Assembly (NCBI GenBank): GCA_965226945.1
Contig: OZ245717.1
Span: 2,976,001-3,040,000 of the forward strand
From: SYLG01 sp965226945
Lineage (GTDB): Bacteria > Planctomycetota > Planctomycetia > Gemmatales > Gemmataceae
Direction of reading: 5' to 3'
Length of the DNA: 64,000 nucleotides
Under the pieces are notes generated by a model. The model did not search any database. It saw nothing but the letters and a program-made list of their open reading frames with translations, and was not told the DNA's origin. This document shows, piece by piece, positions 41,961-52,100 of this stretch. Positions within the stretch are counted from its first letter, which is position 1. Each line of letters starts with the position of its first letter. Both the position numbers and the translations under genes were made by a program.

Positions 41961-43271
41961 GGTCCTTCCGGGAATTTCATGGGTACAGTTTGAGCCCCCC
42001 GCAGTGAAAATAGATCACGGTTTTGAGGTTCTCGTGGTTTCTGTATCCTCCCGCTCGTGCGGAGATAGCTTTAATTTTGCTGTTGAGGCCCTCTGCGGTG
42101 GCATTGGTGATGAAGTGCTTCGAGTAGGTCACAACATGGTTCAATTTTGACTTGATCATTTTTGCCACTTTGATGACTGGTTCGAGGCGGGATCGAGTGG
42201 CCCATTGGTACCAGTTCCCAAAAAAACGCCGAGCCCAGCCCGGTTCATAGTAGCTCCATAGATTCCTTAGGTTTTCCTTGATGGCCCAAGCCCTGGATGT
42301 CTTCAGGTCAGCCTTTTGCAGGTCCTCAATTTGCTGTCTTCGATTCTCTGAGACATTTTCCTTGTTGGACAGCCAAAGGTATTTGGTCTTCTTCAATCTG
42401 TCGTCGCCTTCGGCAATCAGTTTTCGATTCTCCCCTTTGCGGACCTTGTCCACCGCTTCGGTCATGTGCTTCATGATGTGAAAACGATCGAACACGATCT
42501 TGTCGGCGCCAAGCGGCAGTGCCTCCATGGTCGCCTGGAAGAACGGCTCCCACATGTCCATGGCGATCGCCTCTACCCCTTCGAGCTGTTTCTTTGTCAA
42601 GCCGTGGAAAAAAGCCTCTAACGTCGATTTCTTTCGGTCAACACCGACATATTCCACAACCCCCTTTTTCAGGTCGCTCACTATGGTCAAATACTTGTGC
42701 CCCTTGCGGTAGGCTTTCTCATCAACCCCGAGATGCGAGATCTTGGTTTTCCGCTTGCGGGCTTGGCCTCGAGCAACGGCACGCATCAAAACGTGCCAAG
42801 CCTGATCCCAAGAAACCTTCAGAAGTTCGCAAGCGGATTTGACATTCTGACATGCCAGGAGAACTTGGATGAAAAAACGTTCCATGAAAAGGGTGAAGCG
42901 ACCATGGGGCTCTGCCCACGGCACCATCACCTGCAATGTTCCATGCTCAGGACATTTCACCCTTGGGATACTGGCGATCAGATGGGTCTGAAATTGGCAC
43001 GTATCAAGGTGACGCCATTTTCGTGGCGGAGAATGATCAAAACATCCCAACTCAGTTCCACATTTAGGACAGGCAAACTTGTGACCTTCGGGATGTTCCA
43101 CCGCCACCTTGATCACCCCGGCTTTGGGGTCTAACTCCACAGCCTTCACTTCCCACGGGTGCTTGAGTCCAAGAATCTGCTGGTATAAATCGATGTCTTG
43201 CACGGCGTACCTCCAAGGTCCTTCCCTTGGTCTTATTTCTTAGGCACGCCCATAAAATTCCCAGAAGGGCC
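41961..43271 (-). mobile_element. ISL3-family insertion sequence
   Basis: A complete 1,311-base element. Its ends are 22-base inverted repeats, GGTCCTTCCGGGAATTTCAT on the left and GGCCCTTCTGGGAATTTTAT on the right (three mismatches). They are flanked by identical 8-base target duplications ATCTTGAG (41953-41960 and 43272-43279). Eight-base duplications and ends starting GG are usual for ISL3. One transposase gene fills it. Confidence 0.95.
41977..43203 (-). CDS. ISL3-family transposase
   Basis: A 408-residue transposase. It has an N-terminal zinc ribbon (FACPKCGTELGC and a second CPEHG pair), an HTH region (CQNVKSACELLKVSWDQAWH), and a DDE domain with SHLGVDEKAYRKGHKY, IAMDMWEPF and a final acidic residue in NATAEGLNSKIKAI. 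Length is normal, and no stop or shift interrupts it, so it looks active. The start is GTG 43203 with GGAGG six bases upstream. Confidence 0.95.
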   Translation of the reverse strand: MQDIDLYQQILGLKHPWEVKAVELDPKAGVIKVAVEHPEGHKFACPKCGTELGCFDHSPPRKWRHLDTCQFQTHLIASIPRVKCPEHGTLQVMVPWAEPHGRFTLFMERFFIQVLLACQNVKSACELLKVSWDQAWHVLMRAVARGQARKRKTKISHLGVDEKAYRKGHKYLTIVSDLKKGVVEYVGVDRKKSTLEAFFHGLTKKQLEGVEAIAMDMWEPFFQATMEALPLGADKIVFDRFHIMKHMTEAVDKVRKGENRKLIAEGDDRLKKTKYLWLSNKENVSENRRQQIEDLQKADLKTSRAWAIKENLRNLWSYYEPGWARRFFGNWYQWATRSRLEPVIKVAKMIKSKLNHVVTYSKHFITNATAEGLNSKIKAISARAGGYRNHENLKTVIYFHCGGLKLYP

Positions 43272-44914
43272 ATCTTGAGTTTTGAAAGCCGCCAAGAGAG
43301 CGGCACTGCCAAAACGCCAACGCCAGCAAGAGTCCATCCCAAGGGACCAGCCAAAGCAACCCACAGCGGTGCCGTGGTTAGGGCCACAGGAGTGGAAAGA
43401 GTCGCGGTTCCGGTCGCTAAAGGTGCAAGAACCTCCAATCCCAAAACCGGCAAGAGGGCTGTCAAAACGGACGGAGCCGCAACCGTGGTTGTGGCCGCTG
43501 CCGCCGCCGCGGCATTGGCAGCGGCAATGGTTGCGGCCGTCGCAGCCCCTGCCGAGGCAAATCCGAACCCTGCGGCCGCAACCGCTAGGCCTCCCACGGC
43601 TCCATTGATCGCCGTCTGGTCTTCGCGGATGCGCAATGCGACATTGCCCGTGTTCTCAAATGATAAAGCTGGGTAGCTCGCCTGAAGACAGTCACATGCT
43701 TCTTTCGCAGCCTCCTCGAATCGATAGGCAACGGGGCGCAACTGATCCTCAATGGCTCTCGCAAGGATCGCTGGCAACTCTTTCGACAGAGCAGTGACTT
43801 CAGAAACCGGAGTCCGGTTGATTTTGGTCAGAACGGCATTGGTTACTGCAGTCTTCGCTTCCTTCAGGCCTCTTTCGTAGCTTTCAACGGCATTTGACCA
43901 AGCCAGCGAAAACTTGCGCTCGGCAAACTCCCGATCCGATTCCATGGCCGACTTTCGTCTGCGCAATTCGGCCAGTTCCGACTTCAATTCCTCGGCGGTT
44001 CTTCTACCACTTACGATTTCGACTTCGAGCGCTTGAGCAATAGGCTGGATGGCGGACTTGACACGGGAAACAAAGCGGCTGGATAGAACTTGGCCTTTGC
44101 TTGCTTTCAGGAACGCTGAAATGTCGGCCATCAACTGGTCTACACCACTGCTGTCCAGGTCTCCTTTAAAGGCCGTTTTTGCGCTGATTCTGTACATCCG
44201 ATCTACGGGAATCTTCGCTTCAGCAAGGAGTCGCAAGTTGTGGGCAATCGCGTCGGCAATGTCCGTTTCGTTCGATTCATCAACTCGGTTCACTGCGAAA
44301 AAAATTTTGGAGATGTCCGCCGCTTTGACCTTTTGCAAGAGGTTAATCTCGTCCTGGTCCAATGGCATTCTTGCAGTAACGAGGAAGATGGCGGCATCCG
44401 CATGAGGAATGAACGCATGGAGGATCGCGTCATGATGCTCGTGAATGGACCCAGCCCCAGGAGTATCGATCAATTCGGAATTGTGATCGAGCCCTTCGAA
44501 AGGTCCTTCGACTTCCACGATGTCGACGCCTTTTGAGTTTTCCTTATTGCATTCCTCGGTCACAAATTCGCGGATCTGATCAAAACTGATTTGTTCCCGC
44601 CGACCGTCTCGAAATACTACGGTGGACTGCTCTTTGGCCGCCCATCGAAATCGGGAAATCGCGCTGGATGCTGGAAGCTTGTCAACAGGTGCAACCAAGT
44701 CGTCTTTCCGCCCGAGTATCGCATTAAGGAGGGTCGACTTACCACGTTTTGCCTTACCCAAGACTGCCAAGCAAATGCGGTCGGCCTTAAGCCCTTCAAT
44801 GGCCTGGTTTACGTCTTTTATGGCTACGCTGTCATTTCGATTACCCAGGGTGCCAAGGGCCTGTTTTGCCCAGTCGATCAAATCCTGCGGATTCCAAAGG
44901 TCCTTTATTTCCAT
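43064..44914 (-). CDS. dynamin-like GTPase, 3' end displaced by ISL3 insertion
   Basis: The open frame has 616 codons, of which the last 69 or so lie inside the IS. The native part has G1 GKAKRGKS (53-60), G3 DTPGAGS near residue 152 and G4 NRVD. A long helical middle follows, then a hydrophobic Ala/Gly-rich region (about 440-535) with VGGLAVAAAGFGFASAGAAT, resembling the membrane-inserting paddle of bacterial dynamins. Joining across the IS gives 633 residues. ATG 44914 follows AAGGAG. It is the first gene of the GTPase cluster; the insertion probably abolished or changed its function and may reduce expression of the genes behind it. Confidence 0.83.
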   Translation of the reverse strand: MEIKDLWNPQDLIDWAKQALGTLGNRNDSVAIKDVNQAIEGLKADRICLAVLGKAKRGKSTLLNAILGRKDDLVAPVDKLPASSAISRFRWAAKEQSTVVFRDGRREQISFDQIREFVTEECNKENSKGVDIVEVEGPFEGLDHNSELIDTPGAGSIHEHHDAILHAFIPHADAAIFLVTARMPLDQDEINLLQKVKAADISKIFFAVNRVDESNETDIADAIAHNLRLLAEAKIPVDRMYRISAKTAFKGDLDSSGVDQLMADISAFLKASKGQVLSSRFVSRVKSAIQPIAQALEVEIVSGRRTAEELKSELAELRRRKSAMESDREFAERKFSLAWSNAVESYERGLKEAKTAVTNAVLTKINRTPVSEVTALSKELPAILARAIEDQLRPVAYRFEEAAKEACDCLQASYPALSFENTGNVALRIREDQTAINGAVGGLAVAAAGFGFASAGAATAATIAAANAAAAAAATTTVAAPSVLTALLPVLGLEVLAPLATGTATLSTPVALTTAPLWVALAGPLGWTLAGVGVLAVPLSWRLSKLKMALLGILWACLRNKTKGRTLEVRRARHRFIPADSWTQAPVGSEGCGVRPQSRGDQGGGGTSRRSQVCLS

Positions 44915-44938
44915 TGATTCTCCTTACTCGGCTGTAGC

Positions 44939-44967
44939 CGCTATGGGTGTGAAGAGTGGCCATAGCG
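44939..44967. promoter_or_regulatory. 8-bp inverted repeat upstream of the GTPase operon
   Basis: CGCTATGG and CCATAGCG (44939-44946, 44960-44967) are a perfect inverted repeat with a 13-base spacer, ending about 25 bases before the dynamin-like ATG. It may be a leader hairpin or an operator; there is no U-tract. Confidence 0.4.
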
Positions 44968-45118
44968 CTCCAGGAGCGACGCGCGTGAAACAACAATGCC
45001 TGATGTGAATGGCCAGACCTCTGACTATAAGCACGGATGAGAGCCGCTTCTGGCCTACCTCGCACGTCCGGTGACAGCGCTTGATCCGGCATCAGGAAGC
45101 GAGATTTACCAGAATGTC

Positions 45119-45143
45119 ACTTATAGTTGATACTCTTATAGTC
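45119..45143 (+). promoter_or_regulatory. C-box-like operator before the XRE gene
   Basis: ACTTATAGT and TCTTATAGTC stand 15 bases apart, 24 bases before the XRE start. ACTTATAGTC-type half sites are the known binding sites of restriction-modification controller (C) proteins. The region also lies in the divergent gap upstream of the GTPase operon. Confidence 0.5.
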
Positions 45144-45166
45144 TACACCTGTTTACCTTCCAGGCA

Positions 45167-45442
45167 ATGGGGAGGCCAAAGAAGAAACCTGATATACGTG
45201 AGGCGTTCGGATTCGCGATCAAGCTGCGAAGAGAGGAATTGAGTCTCACGCAAGAAGCATTGGCCGAATTGGCACAAATCAGCCGAACCTACCTCTCCGA
45301 CATTGAACGAGGATTTCGAAATCCGGCCTTGGTGAACATCGATCGACTGGCTCGGGCACTTTCTTGCACTTTGCCCGGCCTTTTTCAAATCGTGGAGACC
45401 TTCAAGGACGCAAACATCAGGCAAGGCGAAGTGGGGAAATAG
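45167..45442 (+). CDS. XRE-family (controller-like) regulator
   Basis: A 91-residue protein consisting of one XRE helix-turn-helix: FAIKLRREELSLTQEALAEL, AQISRTYLSDIERGFRNPAL, and NIDRLARALSC. The size and the TYLSDIERG...NP recognition region are like those of restriction-modification C proteins. A C-box-like operator lies directly upstream, so it probably regulates itself and possibly the divergent dynamin-like operon. No restriction or modification gene is adjacent. The ATG 45167 has AGG just in front of it. Confidence 0.85.
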   Translation: MGRPKKKPDIREAFGFAIKLRREELSLTQEALAELAQISRTYLSDIERGFRNPALVNIDRLARALSCTLPGLFQIVETFKDANIRQGEVGK

Positions 45443-45487
45443 ATAACTCCCTGGGTAAAAAGCGGATGTTGGGAGTGCCGTGTATGA

Positions 45488-46749
45488 GATGCTGCCGATT
45501 TCACGGGCAGTGTGAGTGCTTAAGGTACCTGGTGTGACAGGAGGCCAAATGGCTCGTAAAGCACCAGTGCCGTCAAATAGAAGACGGTATACCAAGGAGT
45601 TCCGCCGCGAAGCGGTTCAAATGCTCTTGGACGGCTAGACAGCAGGTTCGGTTTCGGAGCGTCTGGGGCTGTCCGGTCCAAATCTCCTTTACCGATGGAA
45701 GGCAGAGGAACTCAATCGCTGTGGGCGGCTGCCTCGTCCCTGGAAGACCGGGTAAAGCAACTTGAAGGTGAGTTGATCCGCGTTTACCCGAGAGCGCGAC
45801 GTGTTAAAAAAAGACTTGGCCATTTTCGGCCGAAACGAATGACCGAAATCTATCGCGCCATCGAGGCCATGATGGATGGAGTCAATGTCCCGATTTCATG
45901 CATCTGCGATATTCTCGGTGTCAGCCGCTCGGGTTTCAATGCTTGGAATAGTCAAACTTTGGGATCTCGGCAAAAGGAGTTTGCCAAGTTCACTCCAGCC
46001 ATCGTGGCCGTTTTCCATCGACATCGCAGAGGTTACGGAGCTCGCCGTGTTGCCGAGGAACTTGCCGACCACGGTATCTCGTGCGATCCCAAGAGGGTCG
46101 CGAAAATCCTGAAAAAACAGGGCCTTCGGGCGATTCAATCCAAGTCGTTTGTTCCCAAAACAACCCAGAGTCGCCACGTTCTCGGTTACAGCTCCAACTT
46201 GCTGCTTGAAGCGCGGGCACCCAACGAAACCAATAGCCAATGGGTCGGTGACATCACCTACCTGCCTCTCAGAAGCGGTGGATTTTGCTACCTTGCTGGT
46301 CTCTTGGATTTATTCTTCAGAGACGTCGTGGGATGGACAGTTGACATTTCCATGATGGAATCCTTGGTCCTTGGAACATTGCGATTGGCGATCCGCGATA
46401 GACAGCCGAGGCCCGGTTTGATTCATCACACCGATCGGGGCCGTCAGTACGCGAGTTCGGCGTATCGCGCGACATTGATCAGGGCAGGCATCCGGCAGAG
46501 CATGTCCAGACCCACCAATACCTAGGACAACAACTTCATGGAGAGTTGCTAGAGTTCGTTAAATCGCGAGCTAGAGATGTCCGAGAATGAAAGTGTGGAG
46601 ATGGCCCGAATAACCATCGCGGAGTACGTCCGGTACGACCGGTTCGAGCGGAAGCACTCTTCCCTCGGATACCTCACTCCTCATCAGCTTGAAGCCAGCA
46701 CCATGGACCGAAAATAAGCAGTCGGCCTATCCGTAAAACCGGCAGCATC
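45488..46749 (+). mobile_element. decayed IS3-family insertion sequence
   Basis: About 1.26 kb. The ends share GATGCTGCCG followed by similar sequence (GATTTCACGGGCAG on the left, GTTTTACGGATAG in the inverted right end). I cannot find a convincing target duplication, so the exact borders are approximate. The transposase inside is broken. Confidence 0.75.
45549..46717 (+). pseudogene. IS3-family transposase (OrfAB), inactivated
   Basis: OrfA starts at ATG 45549 after GGAGG (RRRYTKEFRREAVQMLLDG), meets TAG at 45636-45638, then shows the expected SVSERLGLSGPNLLYRWKAE followed by a frame change. The frame switches back before RERDVLKKDLAIF. The typical slippery run TTAAAAAAAG lies near 45804, where a programmed -1 shift would make OrfAB. 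OrfB contains the rve integrase domain (WVGDITYLP, LIHHTDRGRQYAS) and is cut by TAG at 46523-46525 and 46550-46552, where relatives have Tyr and Trp. The remainder runs to TAA at 46715. An intact stretch of 276 codons remains (45695-46525), but the protein cannot be functional. Confidence 0.88.
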
Positions 46750-46960
46750 CCCCTGGATCGATCGGCACAGGGAAAGCCTTTTGTACAAATCAAAAAAAAT
46801 GTCTTAAAGGTTTTGACACATTCAAAATTGACCTTCCAAGGATTTTTAGATGCGTGAGTGCTGTTGTTTCTTGAGGAGCATTTTCTAGTCTTTGTGTGAG
46901 GTGTCCGAAGAGCTTTTGAAGGATCTTACCTAAATTCTTACGAAAGCGTGTGACGGAACC

Positions 46961-47986
46961 ATGACATTCGATCCGAACTCGTTAGTGGACTATTTGCGGG
47001 CCCGCCGCTTGGCGCACGACTTTGTGGCTCGCCGTCGGCTCTGGTCCCTACATAATCCGCGCGTGGCCTACTCGGGCACCGCAACGCAGAACACAGAACT
47101 GCTGCAAGAACTGCGATGGGCAGAAGCAGTGCCCGAATTGGAACTGACACAGGCCGTGTACAACGTCGGCGACACGATCGCGGCCCGTGTGATGTCTATG
47201 GTCCCGGTCAACATTGAGAGTGGTCTCAGTCGGACCAGCTTTGCGGCCGCACCCGGGACAGTGGTCAACCTCGGCAGGGCAAACTCTTTCGGCTTCGTTA
47301 CAGTCAAAGTCATGAACTCGACCGGCCCTCCATTAGCTTCTGCGGGAACGCTGGCGCTGCTGCCGGCCCCGGCGGGGCGCGTACATGCTGGACTTGTGAC
47401 AGCCCTGATGACCGAAGGCGATGAGCTGGTGCCCATCGTGCTTGCGCCGGGGGAGGTGACGCTGTTCCGTGCGTTTTTGAATAGCGCCCTGGCCAATAAC
47501 GCCGCAGTGTTGAAAACCGCGTTCGCAGAAGCCGCGCGAGAGTTCGTCGCCCCGGAGAATTGGCTCGGCCTCGCGATGAATTTTCAGATTGCCTTTACCA
47601 TCTCCATTGTCGCTACGCCGGTTGCTGGTGTTGTCGCTTTTCTCACCGCTAACAGCGGCGACTTCATAAGCGATTTTCTGAAAAAGGCCGTTGCCGCCTC
47701 GTCACTCAGTTCCGCTCAAAAAACTGACATGCTGGCAATTCTTGGCCGCATCGATGACATTTTGTTGCTGATTACTCTTGTTGGCGGTGGCCTGAAGTGG
47801 AAGAAGAGCCGAGAGATTTGCGATCTGGCGGGAGCCGCCGCGACAGTGCCGGGGTGGGCAGTGGAAAGTTTCGCTCCAGAAGACGGCGGGAGCGGAAAAC
47901 TGACAATGGCCGGGAAATTGTTCGGCGACGCCGTTGAAGGTTCAGTTTCCCTGTTCTGCGATGTGAAGCCACATTTGAACAAGTAA
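46961..47986 (+). CDS. unknown membrane-associated protein of the giant-protein locus
   Basis: A 341-residue protein that I do not recognise. The N-terminal 120 residues are hydrophilic to mixed (LVDYLRARRLAHDFVARRRL), the middle is beta-rich, and residues about 200-235 form one or two hydrophobic segments (FQIAFTISIVATPVAGVVAF). A second hydrophobic stretch is at about 263-280. The GC-rich codon use differs from the island genes just to the left. It starts at ATG 46961 with no clear ribosome binding site, and the metalloprotease gene follows 16 bases after its stop, so the locus is one operon. Confidence 0.7.
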   Translation: MTFDPNSLVDYLRARRLAHDFVARRRLWSLHNPRVAYSGTATQNTELLQELRWAEAVPELELTQAVYNVGDTIAARVMSMVPVNIESGLSRTSFAAAPGTVVNLGRANSFGFVTVKVMNSTGPPLASAGTLALLPAPAGRVHAGLVTALMTEGDELVPIVLAPGEVTLFRAFLNSALANNAAVLKTAFAEAAREFVAPENWLGLAMNFQIAFTISIVATPVAGVVAFLTANSGDFISDFLKKAVAASSLSSAQKTDMLAILGRIDDILLLITLVGGGLKWKKSREICDLAGAAATVPGWAVESFAPEDGGSGKLTMAGKLFGDAVEGSVSLFCDVKPHLNK

Positions 47987-48002
47987 CCCTGAAAGGTGCC
48001 CT

Positions 48003-49139
48003 ATGGCAAAGGTGACGAACCGGACGCGGGTACCGGTGGAAGTGTTCGGGACGGTCGGTGGAGCCCCGCAGCGGTGGATGTTACCGCCGGGCCACGCGAC
48101 GGACGCATCGTTCGAGTGCACCGCGGTGCGGGCCACCGAGGGCGGTACGCTCTTTAACTCCACCGACTGGTGGGAGCCTCTTTGCACCCAAGCCGTGATC
48201 TACACCTTCGAGGAAAACCGGTTCTCTCGGGACGATTTGTCCATGCACAATTTTCCGTTCCTTCCCTTTGCGGGAACAGTGACAGCAGGCGCGCTCTCAC
48301 CGCTCTGGGATCCAGGGTACCGAAAACTGGCGAACCCCGATACTACGATCACAATTCCGTTGGATCCGAACCTCGCGCTCTACGAAGTGGCACCAGATCC
48401 ATCCCTGCCGGAACTCGAATATTGCCGATCCCGAGATCCGGACCACGCTCATCAATCCGACGGAATCAAGTTCAATGAACAATTCGGTTGCTACGTCCGC
48501 ACTGGAGCTTGGATCAGCGTGCGTTTGCTGGTGTTGGCGTTTCCCACGCTTAAGCAGGAGAAAGTCGACATTGCGGCAGAAGAATGGAAGGCGGCGATTG
48601 AACTGGCCTGGAACCAAGGTTATGTTCCAATCGGCATAGGCGAACCGTTGAAGATCGAGGTTGAGTTCACGCCGAATCTCCCGCACTACGCGGTGTATGT
48701 GCCGCCAAAATTCAATTTTTGGAGGGCTAGTTACTTCTTCTGGCCGATCGACATGGATCAGGGGGGGCGCCTTACAAGTGCTCATGAGTTCGGCCATCAT
48801 CTCGGACTGCAGGATGAATATGTTTATGAGGGGGAACTGCCGCATCTGAAATCCGAACTGACGATGTTCACGAAATGGAGCGGCAAGACGGTTAACCCCA
48901 GTTTCACCGCCAATCTCCTCTCGCTGTTTGATGTGAATCACGACCGTGCCAAAGCACGAACCGTGATCGTCTCCAATCCACCCCAGGCTACGCTTATGGA
49001 AAGCAGTTCCACGGGCGTAATCGACTATCGGCTACTGAACGCGATTCACTTTCAAAAGGTGCAGCCGTTGACGCTTACGGAGCGGCATGTGCAAATCGCA
49101 GAACGGGACGCTTACTTCCGGACGGAGGATCGGAAATGA
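48003..49139 (+). CDS. zinc metalloprotease-like protein
   Basis: A 378-residue protein with the metzincin-type zinc motif HEFGHHLGLQDE at residues 261-272 (HExxHxxGxxD/E), which includes the catalytic Glu and three ligands. A Met-containing turn might be the TLMESSS segment about 60 residues later, as expected in metzincins. No signal peptide is seen. The N-terminal 200 residues are beta-rich and unknown. AAGGTG precedes the ATG. Its TGA overlaps the ATG of the 2,950-residue gene, so it is coupled to it. It may process the giant proteins or act as a toxin-like protease. Confidence 0.75.
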   Translation: MAKVTNRTRVPVEVFGTVGGAPQRWMLPPGHATDASFECTAVRATEGGTLFNSTDWWEPLCTQAVIYTFEENRFSRDDLSMHNFPFLPFAGTVTAGALSPLWDPGYRKLANPDTTITIPLDPNLALYEVAPDPSLPELEYCRSRDPDHAHQSDGIKFNEQFGCYVRTGAWISVRLLVLAFPTLKQEKVDIAAEEWKAAIELAWNQGYVPIGIGEPLKIEVEFTPNLPHYAVYVPPKFNFWRASYFFWPIDMDQGGRLTSAHEFGHHLGLQDEYVYEGELPHLKSELTMFTKWSGKTVNPSFTANLLSLFDVNHDRAKARTVIVSNPPQATLMESSSTGVIDYRLLNAIHFQKVQPLTLTERHVQIAERDAYFRTEDRK

Positions 49140-52100
49140 GTTACCTCCAGTTGCATCCACAGTCGCTCCCGGCTACAGCCACGCCGGAGACCATCTTCGG
49201 ATTCCTGCGGATCGTTTCCGAAGGTGGATTCGACGTCGCACGTCTGGCACTGCTTGTGTCCGAGGAAAACGCACTCGCCGGTGCTGTGCTGGCCCGCGCG
49301 GGCTTTCAGCGCGACGGCGTGACGACGCTGCCCGGCGGGTTTGGTCTCGATGGCAATTGGCGCTTCCACTGGTGCACGGACAGCGGCCCATTTGTGCCGC
49401 TGACCAGTGACCCCGGCGCGCCGGCGGCATTGCGACTAGCGACGTACGTCGACTGGACGCTCGGCGCACCGCAGGCGGCTGTTGATCGACCGGCGACCTT
49501 AGATGTAGCGACTGCGTCCGCGCTGGAAGAGGTGTTCAATACAGCGTTGTCGGATTTATACGAACAGTTGAGACCCGTTTTCGACGGCAACCATCCGCCG
49601 GCGGGTTGGCTGCTGCAGTTTGCCGCATCAAACAACAGCACGGACGATCCAAAGGTGGAGTTCCGAGTTCCATTTCGCGCGGCAGGAGGGAATCTCCCAC
49701 CGGTTACCTTCGACCTACGGCTCGTCAGTCGACCCAACGGGGGAACCTTCGACCCCGGCGCTACACTGCAGATCCTCGGCACGGATCTTGTTGGCTCTGA
49801 AGATGATGTCCTGCTTCTGGACGGTGGACGGATCATCACGCGAAGCACAGGCAGTTTCCGATCCGCCTTCGAGTACGACCCCGATGGTGCACTAACTTTC
49901 CCCGTCGGCGGCGTCGGCCGGGCTTCCTGCGCGTTCGACTGGACCGGGTTGTACATCCGCTGTGATGACACATCCGTTGGCGTGTATTTGGTGCCGGACG
50001 CCACCGGAGAACCGGTCGAGATCCGCGTGGCGGTCCGGTTCGCGCTCATCATGGCCCAGACGACCGAGGGCTTGGCGTATTTGATGTCCCTGGTGAACAC
50101 TCACTCGGTCGCGGAACCTGAACTTAGCTACGCGCTACGGATCTACGTTGGCGGTGATTGGGATGCTGAGCAGCCGCTGATCACATGGAGCGGCCGGGGC
50201 TGGAAGATTAACCCTGTTTGGACTGGGAAACTTCTCGAGCACAGCAACGACCCGCAGGACGAATTTTCGCACTGGGACATCCATGCCCAGCCGCATGGCC
50301 CCTCGTGGCTGTTCTCCGGACTCGATTTCCCGCTGCGGGGGCTCCTAGGCGACATGCTGGACCTAGGCGGCGAGCCGCAGCCGGCGCGAATCCAGTTCGG
50401 CCTGCTGCCGCACCTCTTTGCTCCAGACGGCAGGCTGCGGATCACGGCCCAGAACCATCTCCGGTTCCCCATGGGACTGTCCATTGAGATCGCCGGGCAG
50501 CCCGTTGTGGTGGAGTTGGAAATAACGCTGGATCTCGTCACTTTTCGGCTGGGAAGCAACAAACTGAATTTCAAGTTCCCGCCGCAGGCGAACGGCGATG
50601 GCTTTCAGATTGTCGACTTGCAGATCTTCGCGCTGCTGCTGCCGAATAGCGACGACGGCAGCAGCCCCGGCGGCGTCCTCGACTTCCAAAAACGCGAGTT
50701 CAACCTTACCGGCGGCAGCACCGGCGTGCCGGCACTGCTGGTGTTCCCCGGCCACTTGAAGGCCGGCTCTCTTGCAAACCGCCTGGTCTTCCAGTTGCGG
50801 CCCTTCGATCCCGACACTTGGCCGAACGTCGGTCCCGAGCAAACACTTCTACGGCTTAACGGCGCTGGCCTTTCACTTTCGGCGGCGGTGAACTCGGCGC
50901 ACGTGATGGAGGTCTTCGAGGGTAACGCGCTGATGAAGCCGATCAGCGTCGCGCCGATGGCGGAGCGTAACGAAAACCCCGGGACGGAATCCAATGTCAC
51001 GAGCCAGATCGTGCTGATCGGCAACGCGATCCGTGCGGCGACGATATTCGCCGAGATGGACGTACCCTGTACGGACGACCTCATCGCGCACGTGGAGCTG
51101 GGGTTGCGGCAATCGCAGGCAGGCAGGCCGCCGGAAGTCTACGCGTGCGTTTCGTTGGAGCGACCCAGCGGCAAGCCGATTGCCCAGCTCTCGGCGGGTT
51201 ATCTGCAACTGACCATCAACCCCGACGGCGTGAAGAACTGGATGCTGAGCTGGGACATGGGCAGCGGCAAATGGAAACTGGCTCTTCCAACGGACGGATG
51301 CCTGGCCTTGGCGTCGAAAACTGCCGACGCGGGCGGCATTGACGACCTCCGTAAGGACGGCGCGATCAAATTTACCCAACTGGATCTGATGAAGCTGCAC
51401 GCCGGCGCCGGCAGTATCGAGATTCCCTTGGCGGATCCCGTTCGCTTCACCTGCCTGGACGGGCAGTTCGCGGTAACCTTTCACCACGTCAGCTTCGCCT
51501 GGGGATCGCAGTTCGTCCTCGCCTGTGAAAGCGCCGAGTTCCGCTTCACGCAGCCGTCGGAGTTCGACGTCTCCATCCGCACCGGAGCGGTTCGGATGGA
51601 ATTCAGCGGCGGCGGACGGATGAAAATGCGGTTCCCCTCGAAGCTTGAGGTGGATGCGCGCATCGGAGACGTACTCGCGATCCACGGCCTGATCGAGTGG
51701 CGGGACGATAACGGCACCCGCTACTTCGGCATCGGCGGCACGCTTGACATCAACGGTCTAGTGGAAGGGGCCGAATGCGGCGTCACGATCGGCACGATGG
51801 CTAAGGCCGCCGGCCGGGTCGTGCCGTTAGTGAGCCTCTTCGGCGAAGCCGACTACACCATGACGCTCTTTTCAGGCGCCGTGGCCCGGCGGATCGGCGT
51901 CGGCGCCGGCATTAACCGCCGCCTGCAGGGCATCGACGACAATCCGAACGCCGAGGAACTGATCGCTGCCATCGACTCGGTTCGGTTGGACAATTGGGTC
52001 GATGTGGAGCGCGACGGATTCTACCTCGCCATCGTTGGCCAACTCACGGTGACCTCCGGCGCCGGGGCCCCGACCGACATCGATCCTTACGTGCTATCGC

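Noticed and set aside
44841..45092. An 83-codon minus-strand frame upstream of the dynamin-like gene
   Set aside because: It overlaps the start of the dynamin-like gene, which has a strong AAGGAG and a family-typical N-terminus.
45549..46717. TAG reassigned to an amino acid, because the IS3 transposase has three in-frame TAGs
   Set aside because: Intact chromosomal genes here end in TAG in the normal way (for example at 7814-7816 and 25135-25137), and the transposase also has frame changes.
46810..46850. A TTGACA box as promoter of the giant-protein operon
   Set aside because: No acceptable -10 element stands 16-18 bases downstream, so the match is not convincing in this A/T-rich stretch.
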